A stretch of 13,651 bases of DNA from Clostridia bacterium (GTDB lineage Bacteria; Bacillota; Clostridia; Lachnospirales; Cellulosilyticaceae): assembly GCA_029256345.1 (NCBI GenBank), contig JAQSYC010000023.1, forward strand, positions 1 to 13,651, written 5' to 3'. The notes under the pieces were generated by a model. The model was not told the DNA's origin. It saw only the letters and a program-made list of their open reading frames with translations, and ran no database searches. A program made the translations under genes and the position numbers. Within the stretch, counting starts at the first letter, position 1; each line of letters begins with the position of its first letter. Positions 1 to 6,303 of this stretch are shown here, piece after piece.

Positions 1-1
1 T

Positions 2-313
2 ATGAATGATGAAAAGGTAGCAAGGTTTATGGTGCTTGTTATTTTTGCACCTTTAGTTGAAGAGTATGTTTTTAGAGGGAAGCTGCAGAGTTGTCTTAAG
101 ACAGCTTTTGGAGCACCAATCGCTATTGTGGTACAAGGTGTTTGCTTTGGTCTTATCCATGCTATAGCCTTGCAGAAAATCTATGCCTCCTTGTTGGGAA
201 TGGGTTTTGGTATTATTAAAGAAAAAGAAAATAATCTGCAAAGCAGTACAGTCATGCATATGACGATTAATCTCATAGGATGGACGATAGGAACCTTCAT
301 AAACAACTCATGA
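2..313 (+). CDS. CPBP (CAAX/Abi) family intramembrane glutamic protease, C-terminal part
   Basis: Only the C-terminal catalytic half is visible. It carries the three signatures of the CPBP family: EExxxR (E20, E21, R25), FxxxH (F49-H53) and HxxxN (H86-N90), set in hydrophobic segments expected to be membrane helices. Known family members are membrane glutamic proteases, some of which process prenylated proteins or act in bacteriocin immunity; the substrate here cannot be told. Family proteins usually run to 200-300 residues with several helices before EExxxR. The first ATG lies one base from the window edge and has no visible ribosome binding site, so the gene very probably starts upstream and this ATG is internal. 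It ends 20 bases before the flavin reductase remnant. It looks unrelated to the hydrogenase genes further right. Confidence 0.8.
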   Translation: MNDEKVARFMVLVIFAPLVEEYVFRGKLQSCLKTAFGAPIAIVVQGVCFGLIHAIALQKIYASLLGMGFGIIKEKENNLQSSTVMHMTINLIGWTIGTFINNS

Positions 314-333
314 TAAAGATGGAGAAACAAGCT

Positions 334-863
334 ATGAAACAAAAATGGAAAGCTGGCAACATGATTTATCCTTTGCCAGCCGTGATGATAAGCTGCGGTG
401 ATCAAGAGAAATTTCTCTTAGACCATCTAGATTTTCTTATGGACTTATTAAAGAAAGTGGTTATTTTGTTGTCAATTTAACAACAAAAAGTCTTGTAAAG
501 GCCACTGATTACTGTGGTGTAAGATCTGGAAAGGATAGAGACAAATTTAAAGAAATGGGGCTAACACCTGTTTTTGATAATGAACTGCCATGTCCAATGA
601 TTGAGGAAAGTCCAGTAAGTATAGTGTGTCAGGTTAGGGAGATTAAGGAACTAGGTTCTCATCATATGTTTATTGCAGATGTTTTAAATGTGTATGTAGA
701 CGAAACCTATATGGATGAAAAGGGTAAGTTTCATCTTAACCAAACGGAGCTCATTGCCTACTCTCACGGAGCTTATTTAACTTTGGGCAAGGAGATAGGA
801 ACTTTTGGTTACTCAATCAAGAAAAAAACTAAGAAAAAAAATAAGAGGGTCAACAAAAGCTAA
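334..863 (+). pseudogene. flavin reductase family protein, disrupted by an internal deletion and frameshift
   Basis: The start ATG at 334 follows a GGAG at 320-323 and opens with KAGNMIYPLPAVMISCGD, the typical N-terminus of the FMN-binding flavin reductase family seen in clostridia. After about residue 26 (near base 410) the frame goes astray and stops at 480. From base 411 the family sequence resumes in a different frame: ISLRPSRFSY, then a region with ATDYCGVRSGKD, then PMIEESPVSI and ELGSHHMFIADV, through to the stop at 861-863. Relative to the family as I recall it, about 20-22 residues are missing at the junction, the stretch that usually contains NIITVAW and PPM. The frame change requires a deletion length of 1 modulo 3. 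The missing block forms part of the flavin-binding core, so a functional product is unlikely. An ATG at 555 could give only the C-terminal half. Confidence 0.8.
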
Positions 864-889
864 GTGCATTTTGTTAACCCTCTTATTTT
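838..889. terminator. bidirectional intrinsic terminator
   Basis: The arms 838-858 and 869-889 pair over 21 bases with one C/A mismatch and enclose a 10-base loop. A-rich and T-rich flanks provide a U-tract on either strand. It sits exactly between the converging flavin reductase remnant and the DUF4397 gene, overlapping the ends of both, so it probably serves both. Confidence 0.85.
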
Positions 890-1517
890 ATAATTTCAAA
901 TAAGAATTGCCATCGAGAGGAATGGCAATGATATGGGGGAATTCTTTTGAACCATTGCCTAGTGCGTAAATCGAATAAAACCGACTAGGTTTTAGACGTA
1001 TGTTGGGAGCAGAGACCAACACTTTACCTGTTTTGCTTTCCTTAAGCTGAAGCGTGTAAATGCCAGGATTTTTAGGGGTATAATTGGTGATTTCACTATA
1101 GCTGACTCTTTTGAACAGTGGGATATCATCAGATAAAAAGACATCTAGAGCAGCAGAACTACCGCCCGAATGACCAAATCTGATAAGAAAATTATTTGAA
1201 GGGATGGTTCTTAAAACATCTTCAATTTTATAAATATCTATGCCAGTGCCTTCTCTTGATTTGGGAGCGATAGTGCTCGTATAGATTTTTTGGTCTGAGA
1301 TATTTAACACTTTAGTACAGAGTACGATGGGATTTTTAGTTCTGGACAGGTGGACTGTATGCTGACCGGGGGGCAGCGCAATATATTCCGAGAAGTCTTG
1401 GTACAACACATCATTAAAACGTAGCTTATTGTCTATATAGATATCAATGCCATATTTAATAGGTAGGGCATGAAAAAAACGGATATAGGCCAATGGTGTG
1501 GGGTCTGTTTTTGACAT
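888..1517 (-). CDS. DUF4397 domain-containing protein (two repeats)
   Basis: A protein of about 209 residues made of two homologous halves of the DUF4397 type. Each half starts with a strand-like AYIRFFHALP or FLIRFGHSGG, continues with a 'D-hydrophobic-Y/F-hydrophobic' strand (DIYIDN, DVFLSD), and ends in a glycine-marked turn and strand (PPGQHTVHL, NPGIYTLQL). Members are often surface or spore-associated beta-sandwich proteins of unknown function. No signal peptide or membrane segment is visible, so this copy is probably cytoplasmic or spore-associated; that is inference. The start was chosen at the ATG at 1517, eight bases after a GGAGG (1526-1530). The ATG at 1520 is equally possible, while a TTG at 1532 overlaps the ribosome binding site and is unlikely. 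It is transcribed alone, divergently from the sensory operon. Confidence 0.75.
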   Translation of the reverse strand: MSKTDPTPLAYIRFFHALPIKYGIDIYIDNKLRFNDVLYQDFSEYIALPPGQHTVHLSRTKNPIVLCTKVLNISDQKIYTSTIAPKSREGTGIDIYKIEDVLRTIPSNNFLIRFGHSGGSSAALDVFLSDDIPLFKRVSYSEITNYTPKNPGIYTLQLKESKTGKVLVSAPNIRLKPSRFYSIYALGNGSKEFPHIIAIPLDGNSYLKL

Positions 1518-1544
1518 CATTAGAACCTCCAAGTATAGAATAAC

Positions 1545-1574
1545 ATAATACAGTATATGTAAATATATTGTAAA
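1545..1574 (-). promoter_or_regulatory. putative sigma-A promoter for the DUF4397 gene
   Basis: On the minus strand TTTACA (1569-1574) is followed after 18 bases by TATTAT (1545-1550), about 25 bases before the ribosome binding site. The region is very AT-rich, so chance matches are easy. Confidence 0.4.
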
Positions 1575-1585
1575 TGTGTTAAAAT
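1568..1585. promoter_or_regulatory. degenerate Rex-like operator in the divergent intergenic region
   Basis: The 18-mer TTGTAAATGTGTTAAAAT agrees with the clostridial Rex box TTGTTAA-N4-TTAACAA at 11 of 14 defined positions. Its right end forms a candidate plus-strand -10 (TAAAAT, 1580-1585), and its left end overlaps the minus-strand -35. It is weaker than the perfect box at 6237-6254 and could be a chance match in AT-rich DNA. Confidence 0.3.
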
Positions 1586-1602
1586 GTAGACGTTATTAAA
1601 AG

Positions 1603-1696
1603 AAAAATCCTATGAAACTGCAAAACCTCTTAGAGATTATCAAGAACAATATTGTACTGTATATAGCGGCATGCTAAAATGAATCATAGGATTTTT
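1603..1696 (+). repeat. 94-nt element bounded by a 13-bp perfect inverted repeat
   Basis: AAAAATCCTATGA (1603-1615) is exactly complementary to TCATAGGATTTTT (1684-1696), which extends into a six-T run. The interior holds small palindromes (CTCTTAGAG, ACAATATTGT, GCATGC). It lies between the likely promoter region and the TTG start at 1725. It could be a structured leader or attenuator of the sensory operon, with the T-run acting in termination, or a small MITE-like insertion. No known riboswitch class was recognised. Confidence 0.5.
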
Positions 1697-1724
1697 TAGA
1701 TGGGTTAAAGAAAGGAGTTAGTCA

Positions 1725-2855
1725 TTGAACAGTAATAAATTAAAATATCTTCTCAAAAATGATGAAGGATTTAAATTAGACTTTAAACTTAAGCTATCTT
1801 TAGAATTAGAATCGGATAAAAAAGAATTTGTGAAAGACGTGATAGCTCTGGCTAATACCCCAGGTGGAAGAGGATATATAGTATTTGGTATACAAGACAA
1901 AACAAGAAAAATCGTTGGCATAGAAGACATTCCCGATCATATAGAGGAGAAAATTCAACAGACTATTGTTAATAGAAGTGTTCCACCAGTACCGGTCATG
2001 TTTGAACTTCAAAAGATAAAAGATAAGACAATAGGTATCCTCACCGTATTCAAGAGTATGCAGGTTCCCCACCAAATGTTACAGACTGGGGCATTTTATG
2101 TAAGGAGAGGGTCTACAACAGATAAGGCAACAAGATACGAAATAGCAAATATGCTGCAGCAGTTTGGCATGCTTAGTTTTGAGAATGTTCCATGTAGAAA
2201 TGCAACGCTTGAAGAATTGGATTTTGAACTCATTGAAAAACAGATAGGCCATTTAGAGATTTATAAACAGCAAGACAAGTTGATTTTAGCTACCGTCGGT
2301 ATTATTGCAACAGATTTAGAGAAAGGAAGCTATTATCCTACCTATGGAGGTCTTTTATTATTTGGGAAAAACCCACAAAACTTTATTCCACAAGCAAGGC
2401 TTGAAATTAAATATAGCAGCGAGTGTATACTTATTGGCGGCAATATCTCGCAGATGTTGAAAAAATTTGAGAAGGTCGCTAGAGACCTTCTCCCGGAAAC
2501 CTATCCCATTGAGGGTTTGTTAGAGGTTGTTACAAATGCTATTGTGCATAGGAATTATTGGAATAACACCCAATATATTTATGTAAATATTAAAGAGGAG
2601 GTTATTCAGGTATCCAATCCTGCAACGTATGATTATAGTGAAATCAGGGAAGAAAGGATACGAGCCAATCCGTGGCTTTACTCCAGGTTATTTATTACTC
2701 ATGAGCAAAAAGGAGGAGATTTTCACTTTGGAATAGGTCTTGAAAAAACAAAAAAACTATTTAAAGATAAAGGTCCAGTACAGATAGAAACGAATTTGTT
2801 AGAGGGACTTTTTCAAGTTTCTTTGCCAGGTATTGCGTTGTATCAAAAGAAATGA
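1725..2855 (+). CDS. AlbA_2/Schlafen-type ATP-binding transcriptional regulator-like protein
   Basis: A 376-residue protein of the COG2865 type. Residues about 10-140 form the Schlafen AlbA_2 domain: a 'KxDFKxKL' start, then ALANTPGGRGYIVFGIQD (about 42-58) and YVRRGSTTDKAT (125-136). Residues about 260-372 form a GHKL-like ATP-binding domain (HATPase_c_4): N-box LLEVVTNAIVHRNY with E267 and N271, VSNPA (296-300), and a glycine lid at GIGLEKTKK (336-344). Such proteins are usually annotated as putative transcriptional regulators or DNA-binding proteins; the mechanism is poorly known. The start is a TTG at 1725, seven bases after AAAGGAG; no better ATG exists. The gene ends 20 bases before the next start, so it appears to head the operon that contains the group D hydrogenase and may regulate it. 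That role is inference from position. Confidence 0.8.
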   Translation: MNSNKLKYLLKNDEGFKLDFKLKLSLELESDKKEFVKDVIALANTPGGRGYIVFGIQDKTRKIVGIEDIPDHIEEKIQQTIVNRSVPPVPVMFELQKIKDKTIGILTVFKSMQVPHQMLQTGAFYVRRGSTTDKATRYEIANMLQQFGMLSFENVPCRNATLEELDFELIEKQIGHLEIYKQQDKLILATVGIIATDLEKGSYYPTYGGLLLFGKNPQNFIPQARLEIKYSSECILIGGNISQMLKKFEKVARDLLPETYPIEGLLEVVTNAIVHRNYWNNTQYIYVNIKEEVIQVSNPATYDYSEIREERIRANPWLYSRLFITHEQKGGDFHFGIGLEKTKKLFKDKGPVQIETNLLEGLFQVSLPGIALYQKK

Positions 2856-2874
2856 TATTCCATTAGGAGGCCAT

Positions 2875-3225
2875 ATGAAAATAGAAGAGATCCGTCACAT
2901 ATTAGAAGCAAATGTTTGGGTAGGAGAAGAAAGACTTGAGGGAGAGGTGCATGCAGCTTGTGGCTGTGATCTAATGAGCGATGTTCTTGCTTTTGCAAAA
3001 GAAGAAGTATTGTTACTTACAGGTCTTGTTAACCCTCAAGTGATAAGGACAGCGGAGATGCTAGATATCAAAGCCATAGTGTTTGTAAGGGGTAAAGTGC
3101 CGACACAGGATATGATTACAATGGCAAAGCAAAAGAGTATGACTATTCTTTCAACAGAGTATCCGCTTTATATAGCCTGCGGAAAGCTTTATAGAATGGG
3201 TCTTATGAATGAAGGAGAAGCGTAG
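2875..3225 (+). CDS. DRTGG domain protein (first copy)
   Basis: A 116-residue single-domain protein of the DRTGG family, a Rossmann-like regulatory domain also found next to CBS domains and in phosphotransacetylase-like proteins. Visible family features are the opening MKIEEIRHILEA, a GCDLMSDVLAFA segment, an LLLTGLVNPQVIRTAEML helix, AIVFVRGK, and the C-terminal ILSTEYPLYIACGKLY. There are no catalytic residues; a ligand-binding or adaptor role is likely but unproven. The start is the ATG at 2875, five bases after AGGAGG at 2864-2870; longer reading upstream overlaps the previous gene and is not supported. The stop TAG sits one base before the ATG of the HATPase gene, suggesting translational coupling. 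A second DRTGG gene (4994-5329) lies on the other side of the hydrogenase. Confidence 0.85.
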   Translation: MKIEEIRHILEANVWVGEERLEGEVHAACGCDLMSDVLAFAKEEVLLLTGLVNPQVIRTAEMLDIKAIVFVRGKVPTQDMITMAKQKSMTILSTEYPLYIACGKLYRMGLMNEGEA

Positions 3226-3226
3226 A

Positions 3227-3640
3227 ATGAAATTACATTATCAAGTGGACGGAGACAATTTTTTGGTTGCGGGAGAGGCTTCAGCATCTTTAAAAAGAAC
3301 CTTAAAGCAGCTTGGTATAGATGCAAGTATCATTAGGAAGATTTCTATCTCTATGTACGAAGCAGAGATGAATATGGTTATACATGCTTACGGAGGAGTC
3401 ATTGATGTAGAGCTGTCTGCTGATAAAGTAGCCATTATTTTAAAGGATACAGGACCTGGCATACCAGATATTGAACTGGCTATGAAGGAAGGGTATTCAA
3501 CAGCTACTCATGAAATCAGAGAACTAGGATTTGGGGCAGGCATGGGACTTCCAAATATGAAAAGATATAGTGATTATTTAAATGTTTATTCCGAAGTAGG
3601 GGTAGGAACCACTGTAGAGATAACCGTCTATTTAACTTAA
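3227..3640 (+). CDS. small HATPase_c protein, RsbW/SpoIIAB-like (anti-sigma factor or serine kinase fold)
   Basis: A 137-residue stand-alone GHKL ATP-binding domain. The N-box contains E45 and N49 in MYEAEMNMVIHA, the G1 box is KDTGPGIPD (D74, G76, G78), the G2 lid is GFGAGMGLPNM (101-111), and GTTVEI (127-132) closes the domain. Length and architecture match SpoIIAB/RsbW-type proteins, which bind ATP, phosphorylate a STAS partner and may sequester a sigma factor. No histidine-phosphorylation domain is attached. The start is the ATG at 3227, nine bases after GGAG; an ATG at 3209 in the same frame lies upstream of that site and is less likely. No STAS or sigma-factor gene is visible nearby, so the partner is unknown. 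A PP2C/SpoIIE phosphatase encoded at the far end of the window would be a natural opposing enzyme. Confidence 0.85.
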   Translation: MKLHYQVDGDNFLVAGEASASLKRTLKQLGIDASIIRKISISMYEAEMNMVIHAYGGVIDVELSADKVAIILKDTGPGIPDIELAMKEGYSTATHEIRELGFGAGMGLPNMKRYSDYLNVYSEVGVGTTVEITVYLT

Positions 3641-3672
3641 TACCATGGAGTAAGAGAGAAGGTGTTTAAGCC

Positions 3673-4992
3673 ATGCATAGCCATTCTGTAAGGCTAGAAC
3701 AAGAAAAATGTATTGGGTGTACAGATTGTATCAAACGATGTCCAACAGAAGCCATACGCGTAAGAGGATCTAAAGCAAAAATTATTCAAGAGAGATGTAT
3801 TGATTGTGGTAATTGTATTCGCATATGCAGAAATGGTGCAAAGAAAGCCGTTACAGATGAGATAAGTATTATCCACCAATATAAATACCGTATTGCATTA
3901 CCAGCTCCCTCATTTTATGCACAATTTCCAAAAGCAAAAAATATTGAGCATATTTTAGGGACGTTATATCGTATTGGATTTACGGATTTTCTTGAAGTAG
4001 GGTGTGCAGGGGAAGTTATTGCAAAACATACTTATGAATATGTAGAAAATGCTAAAGTTTTCCCAGTCATCTCTTCATCCTGTCCAGCCATTGTAAGACT
4101 TATACAAAGGCGGTTTCCGTCGCTTATTCAACATGTTCTGCCCATTATGTCACCTATGGAGTTGGCGGCCAGATATGTTAAAAAGGAGTACCTTCAAAAA
4201 GGCATAAAAGAAGAGGAGATAGGTGTCTTTTTTATCTCTCCCTGTCCGGCAAAAGCAACAGATATCCATAGACCTAAAGGATTAAAAAAATCCTATGTAG
4301 ATGGGGTTTTATCGATGCAGGACATTTATAAAAGCATGATTCACAAGATGAATCATGAAGAAATCATACCCGTTAAAAGACAAAGTAGCTATAAAGGGCT
4401 GTCGTGGGCAACTAGAAATGGGGGTCTGGATGAAAATACGATTAAAAGCCATATTGCCGTTGATGGGATGGAAAGTGTTATAGGCATTCTAGAAAAGATA
4501 GAAGATGGGACATTATCCAATATTAAGTATATAGAGGCATTGGCCTGTACGGGAGGGTGCCTAGGAGGGGCATTGGCACTAGAAAATCCTTTTGTCAGCC
4601 GATATACTTTGAAAAAATGGATAGAGGAAGATATTGCTAAAGAAGATTTTGACAATACAGGGATGCTTCAAGCCCTGTCTGAAATCCCTTACGGTTTTGA
4701 AAAAAATATTACCCCGAGGCCTGTTTTTTCACTAGATAATGATATGGAAAAAGCCCTTCAGATGATGGAAAGTATTGAAGTTTTATATGAGGCGCTTCCA
4801 AAAATAGATTGCGGTTCCTGTGGGGCACCTACATGCAGGTGTTTTGCAGAAGATGTCGTCAGACATGATGCCAATATTGAAGAATGTGTTTTTATGCTTA
4901 GGAAAAAAATAAAAGACTTGTCGGAAGTGATGCACAACCTCACGCAGACGGTGATTCCTACAGATCATAACAAAGAAAGAGGAGATGAGTAA
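3673..4992 (+). CDS. divergent [FeFe]-hydrogenase, putative sensory type (group D-like), with C-terminal Fe-S domain
   Basis: A 439-residue protein. Domains: two [4Fe-4S] ferredoxin motifs (C13, C16, C19, C23 and C42, C45, C48, C52); an H-cluster domain (about 65-305); and a C-terminal CxxCxxxxC Fe-S motif (C380, C383, C388, probably C405). The H-cluster cysteine ligands are kept: C137, C191, C292 and C296. Three active-site positions differ from canonical enzymes. The L1 motif reads SSSCP instead of TSCCP, so the proton-relay cysteine is Ser136. L2 reads SPCPAK with Ser instead of Met and Asp197 instead of Glu. L3 reads EALACTGGC with Leu in place of Met. These changes match the putative sensory (group D, Tam HydS-like) hydrogenases, which turn over slowly, rather than production enzymes. 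There is no PAS domain. It is flanked by the HATPase and DRTGG genes and probably acts as an H2 or redox sensor; this is inference. Confidence 0.85.
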   Translation: MHSHSVRLEQEKCIGCTDCIKRCPTEAIRVRGSKAKIIQERCIDCGNCIRICRNGAKKAVTDEISIIHQYKYRIALPAPSFYAQFPKAKNIEHILGTLYRIGFTDFLEVGCAGEVIAKHTYEYVENAKVFPVISSSCPAIVRLIQRRFPSLIQHVLPIMSPMELAARYVKKEYLQKGIKEEEIGVFFISPCPAKATDIHRPKGLKKSYVDGVLSMQDIYKSMIHKMNHEEIIPVKRQSSYKGLSWATRNGGLDENTIKSHIAVDGMESVIGILEKIEDGTLSNIKYIEALACTGGCLGGALALENPFVSRYTLKKWIEEDIAKEDFDNTGMLQALSEIPYGFEKNITPRPVFSLDNDMEKALQMMESIEVLYEALPKIDCGSCGAPTCRCFAEDVVRHDANIEECVFMLRKKIKDLSEVMHNLTQTVIPTDHNKERGDE

Positions 4993-4993
4993 G

Positions 4994-5329
4994 TTGACAA
5001 TCAAAGAACTTATAAGGTCAGCAGAATTTGAAATTGTAGCAGGGGAAAAGGGAATGGATAATGAAGTAGAGGGGGGATATGTAGGAGATTTATTAAGTTT
5101 TGTTATGGCTCATGCAAAAGAAAAGGATGTATGGGTTACCATCCAGGGACATATCAATTCTGTAGCAGTGGCAAGCCTTTTAGGTTTATCTGCCATTATC
5201 CTTTCGGAGGGAGTGGCAGCGGATTCAGAAATGATTAAAAAAGCAGATGAGGAAGGTATACCTATTTTAAGAACCAAGCTCAGCAGCTTTGACGTGGTCT
5301 GTAAAGTATCAGGAGTTATTAGGACATAG
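4994..5329 (+). CDS. DRTGG domain protein (second copy)
   Basis: A 111-residue DRTGG-family protein, a paralogue of the one at 2875. The family pattern is clear: TIKELIRSAEFEIVAG at the N-terminus, EVEGGYVGDLLSFVMAHAKE in the middle, VWVTIQGHINSVAVASL, AIILSEG and a final GIPILRT. The start was set at TTG 4994, nine bases after AGGAG (4980-4984), because homologues as I recall them begin MTxKEL. The ATG at 4985 directly abuts that ribosome binding site with no spacer. The TTG lies one base after the stop of the hydrogenase gene, so translation is probably coupled. Like the first copy it lacks catalytic residues; a nucleotide or effector-binding adaptor role is the most that can be inferred. 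Confidence 0.85.
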   Translation: MTIKELIRSAEFEIVAGEKGMDNEVEGGYVGDLLSFVMAHAKEKDVWVTIQGHINSVAVASLLGLSAIILSEGVAADSEMIKKADEEGIPILRTKLSSFDVVCKVSGVIRT

Positions 5330-5338
5330 GAGGCGTTA

Positions 5339-6046
5339 ATGAAATTTGCATATGATTTTCATATACATACAGCCGCTTCACCCTGCGGCGATGAGTATAT
5401 GTCTCCCAATAATATTATCAATATGTCTAAGTTGAACGGACTTCAAGTGATAGCTATAACAGATCATAACACATGTGCAAACTGTGAAGTGATTATGGAA
5501 ATAGGTCGACAAAATGATATTTTAGTTATTCCAGGCATGGAGATAGAGTGTATGGAAGAATTTCACTGTATTGCACTTTTTAGAGATATAGAAACAGCAA
5601 GGTATATAGAAAACTATGTAACAGCAGCTCTGCCCGTCCTCAAAAACAGAATAGAGATTTTTGGACATCAATATCAGATGAATGAAAAAGATGAGGTGGT
5701 AGGAGAAATAGACAGACTTCTGCTTACTGCCACGGCCCGATCAGCAGAAGAGTTATTTAAAGAAGTGAGAAGGGTTGGGGGTATTATTTATCCTGCGCAT
5801 ATTGACAGAAATTCCTATAGTATTATAACGACATTAGGATGTATTCCAGAAGAGCTCAATCTGCATACAATAGAACTATCAAGAGGGGCATTCTTACAGG
5901 CCTATGAGCAAAAGTATAGAGGCTTTAGCATTATACAGTCATCAGATGCCCATTATCTGCAGGATATTTCACAAAGAGAGTACTTTATGGAGGCAAAAAG
6001 TCTAGCAATCTCAGATATTCTTAGATCTATAGAGCCAATATCCTGA
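5339..6046 (+). CDS. PHP-domain phosphoesterase
   Basis: A 235-residue metal-dependent phosphoesterase of the PHP superfamily. The four PHP motifs are present: DFHIHT (H8, H10), ITDHNT (D42, H43), a central PGMEIE (E68) with H76, YPAHIDR (H154), and SSDAHY (D203, H205). These are the usual ligands for a two- or three-metal centre hydrolysing phosphoester bonds; relatives include histidinol phosphatase, nucleoside 3',5'-bisphosphate phosphatases and polymerase proofreading domains. The substrate is not predictable here. The start ATG follows AGGAGGC directly after the DRTGG stop, with nine bases between the genes. It is the last gene before a strong terminator. Its steady placement beside sensory hydrogenase and DRTGG genes suggests a signalling role, for instance degrading a small nucleotide, but that is speculation. 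Confidence 0.85.
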   Translation: MKFAYDFHIHTAASPCGDEYMSPNNIINMSKLNGLQVIAITDHNTCANCEVIMEIGRQNDILVIPGMEIECMEEFHCIALFRDIETARYIENYVTAALPVLKNRIEIFGHQYQMNEKDEVVGEIDRLLLTATARSAEELFKEVRRVGGIIYPAHIDRNSYSIITTLGCIPEELNLHTIELSRGAFLQAYEQKYRGFSIIQSSDAHYLQDISQREYFMEAKSLAISDILRSIEPIS

Positions 6047-6056
6047 TTCAATACAC

Positions 6057-6108
6057 AAGAGATTAGGCTCTATTTCTGTATACAAGAAATAGGGCATAGT
6101 CTCTTTTT
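6057..6108 (+). terminator. intrinsic terminator of the sensory operon
   Basis: Arms 6057-6077 and 6085-6105 pair over 21 positions with two G-U wobbles and one mismatch around a 7-base loop, followed by a T-tract to 6108. It starts 10 bases after the PHP stop codon and separates the sensory operon from the hydrogenase operon. Confidence 0.9.
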
Positions 6109-6177
6109 AGATTTAAAAGTTAAAAAGTATAAATAAATTAGGATGGGGTTCATCTTTAATACAAAGTATTTTATTAA

Positions 6178-6206
6178 TTGACAACATAATTTTTTTGTGG
6201 TATTTT
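6178..6206 (+). promoter_or_regulatory. putative distal sigma-A promoter of the hydrogenase operon
   Basis: A perfect -35 TTGACA (6178-6183) is followed after exactly 17 bases by TATTTT (6201-6206). A transcript from here would start near 6213 and run through the Rex operator at 6237-6254, so bound Rex could act as a roadblock. Confidence 0.55.
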
Positions 6207-6236
6207 CATAAAGTAAGCAGTTAAATTGTAAGTTTT

Positions 6237-6254
6237 TTGTTAAATTTTTAACAA
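6237..6254. promoter_or_regulatory. Rex operator (redox/NADH-responsive), perfect palindrome
   Basis: TTGTTAA-ATTT-TTAACAA matches the clostridial Rex consensus TTGTTAA-N4-TTAACAA at all 14 defined positions. Rex is a repressor released from DNA when NADH/NAD+ is high, and bifurcating hydrogenase operons are known Rex targets. The right arm contains TTAACA, which is the -35 of a proximal promoter, the classic repression geometry. The rex gene is not in the window. Confidence 0.88.
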
Positions 6255-6276
6255 AAGAATACAAAAGGGTTAATAT
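6248..6276 (+). promoter_or_regulatory. putative proximal promoter of the hydrogenase operon, overlapping the Rex box
   Basis: TTAACA (6248-6253), 17 bases, TAATAT (6271-6276). A start near 6283 would leave a leader of about 20 bases containing the AGGAGG at 6290-6295. Nearby TATAAA (6274-6279) is an alternative -10. Confidence 0.5.
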
Positions 6277-6303
6277 AAAAGGAATAAATGAGGAGGATAC
6301 GTT

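Noticed and set aside
2..4. ATG at the window edge as the true start of the CPBP protease gene
   Set aside because: The protein would lack the membrane helices that precede EExxxR in the family, and no ribosome binding site can be seen; the gene most likely begins outside.
555..863. A separate 102-residue gene starting at ATG 555
   Set aside because: The same frame carries flavin reductase sequence from 411 onward and no ribosome binding site precedes 555, so it is the 3' part of the broken gene.
4985..4993. ATG 4985 as start of the second DRTGG gene
   Set aside because: It directly abuts the only ribosome binding site (AGGAG); TTG 4994 has nine-base spacing and gives the expected MTIKEL N-terminus.
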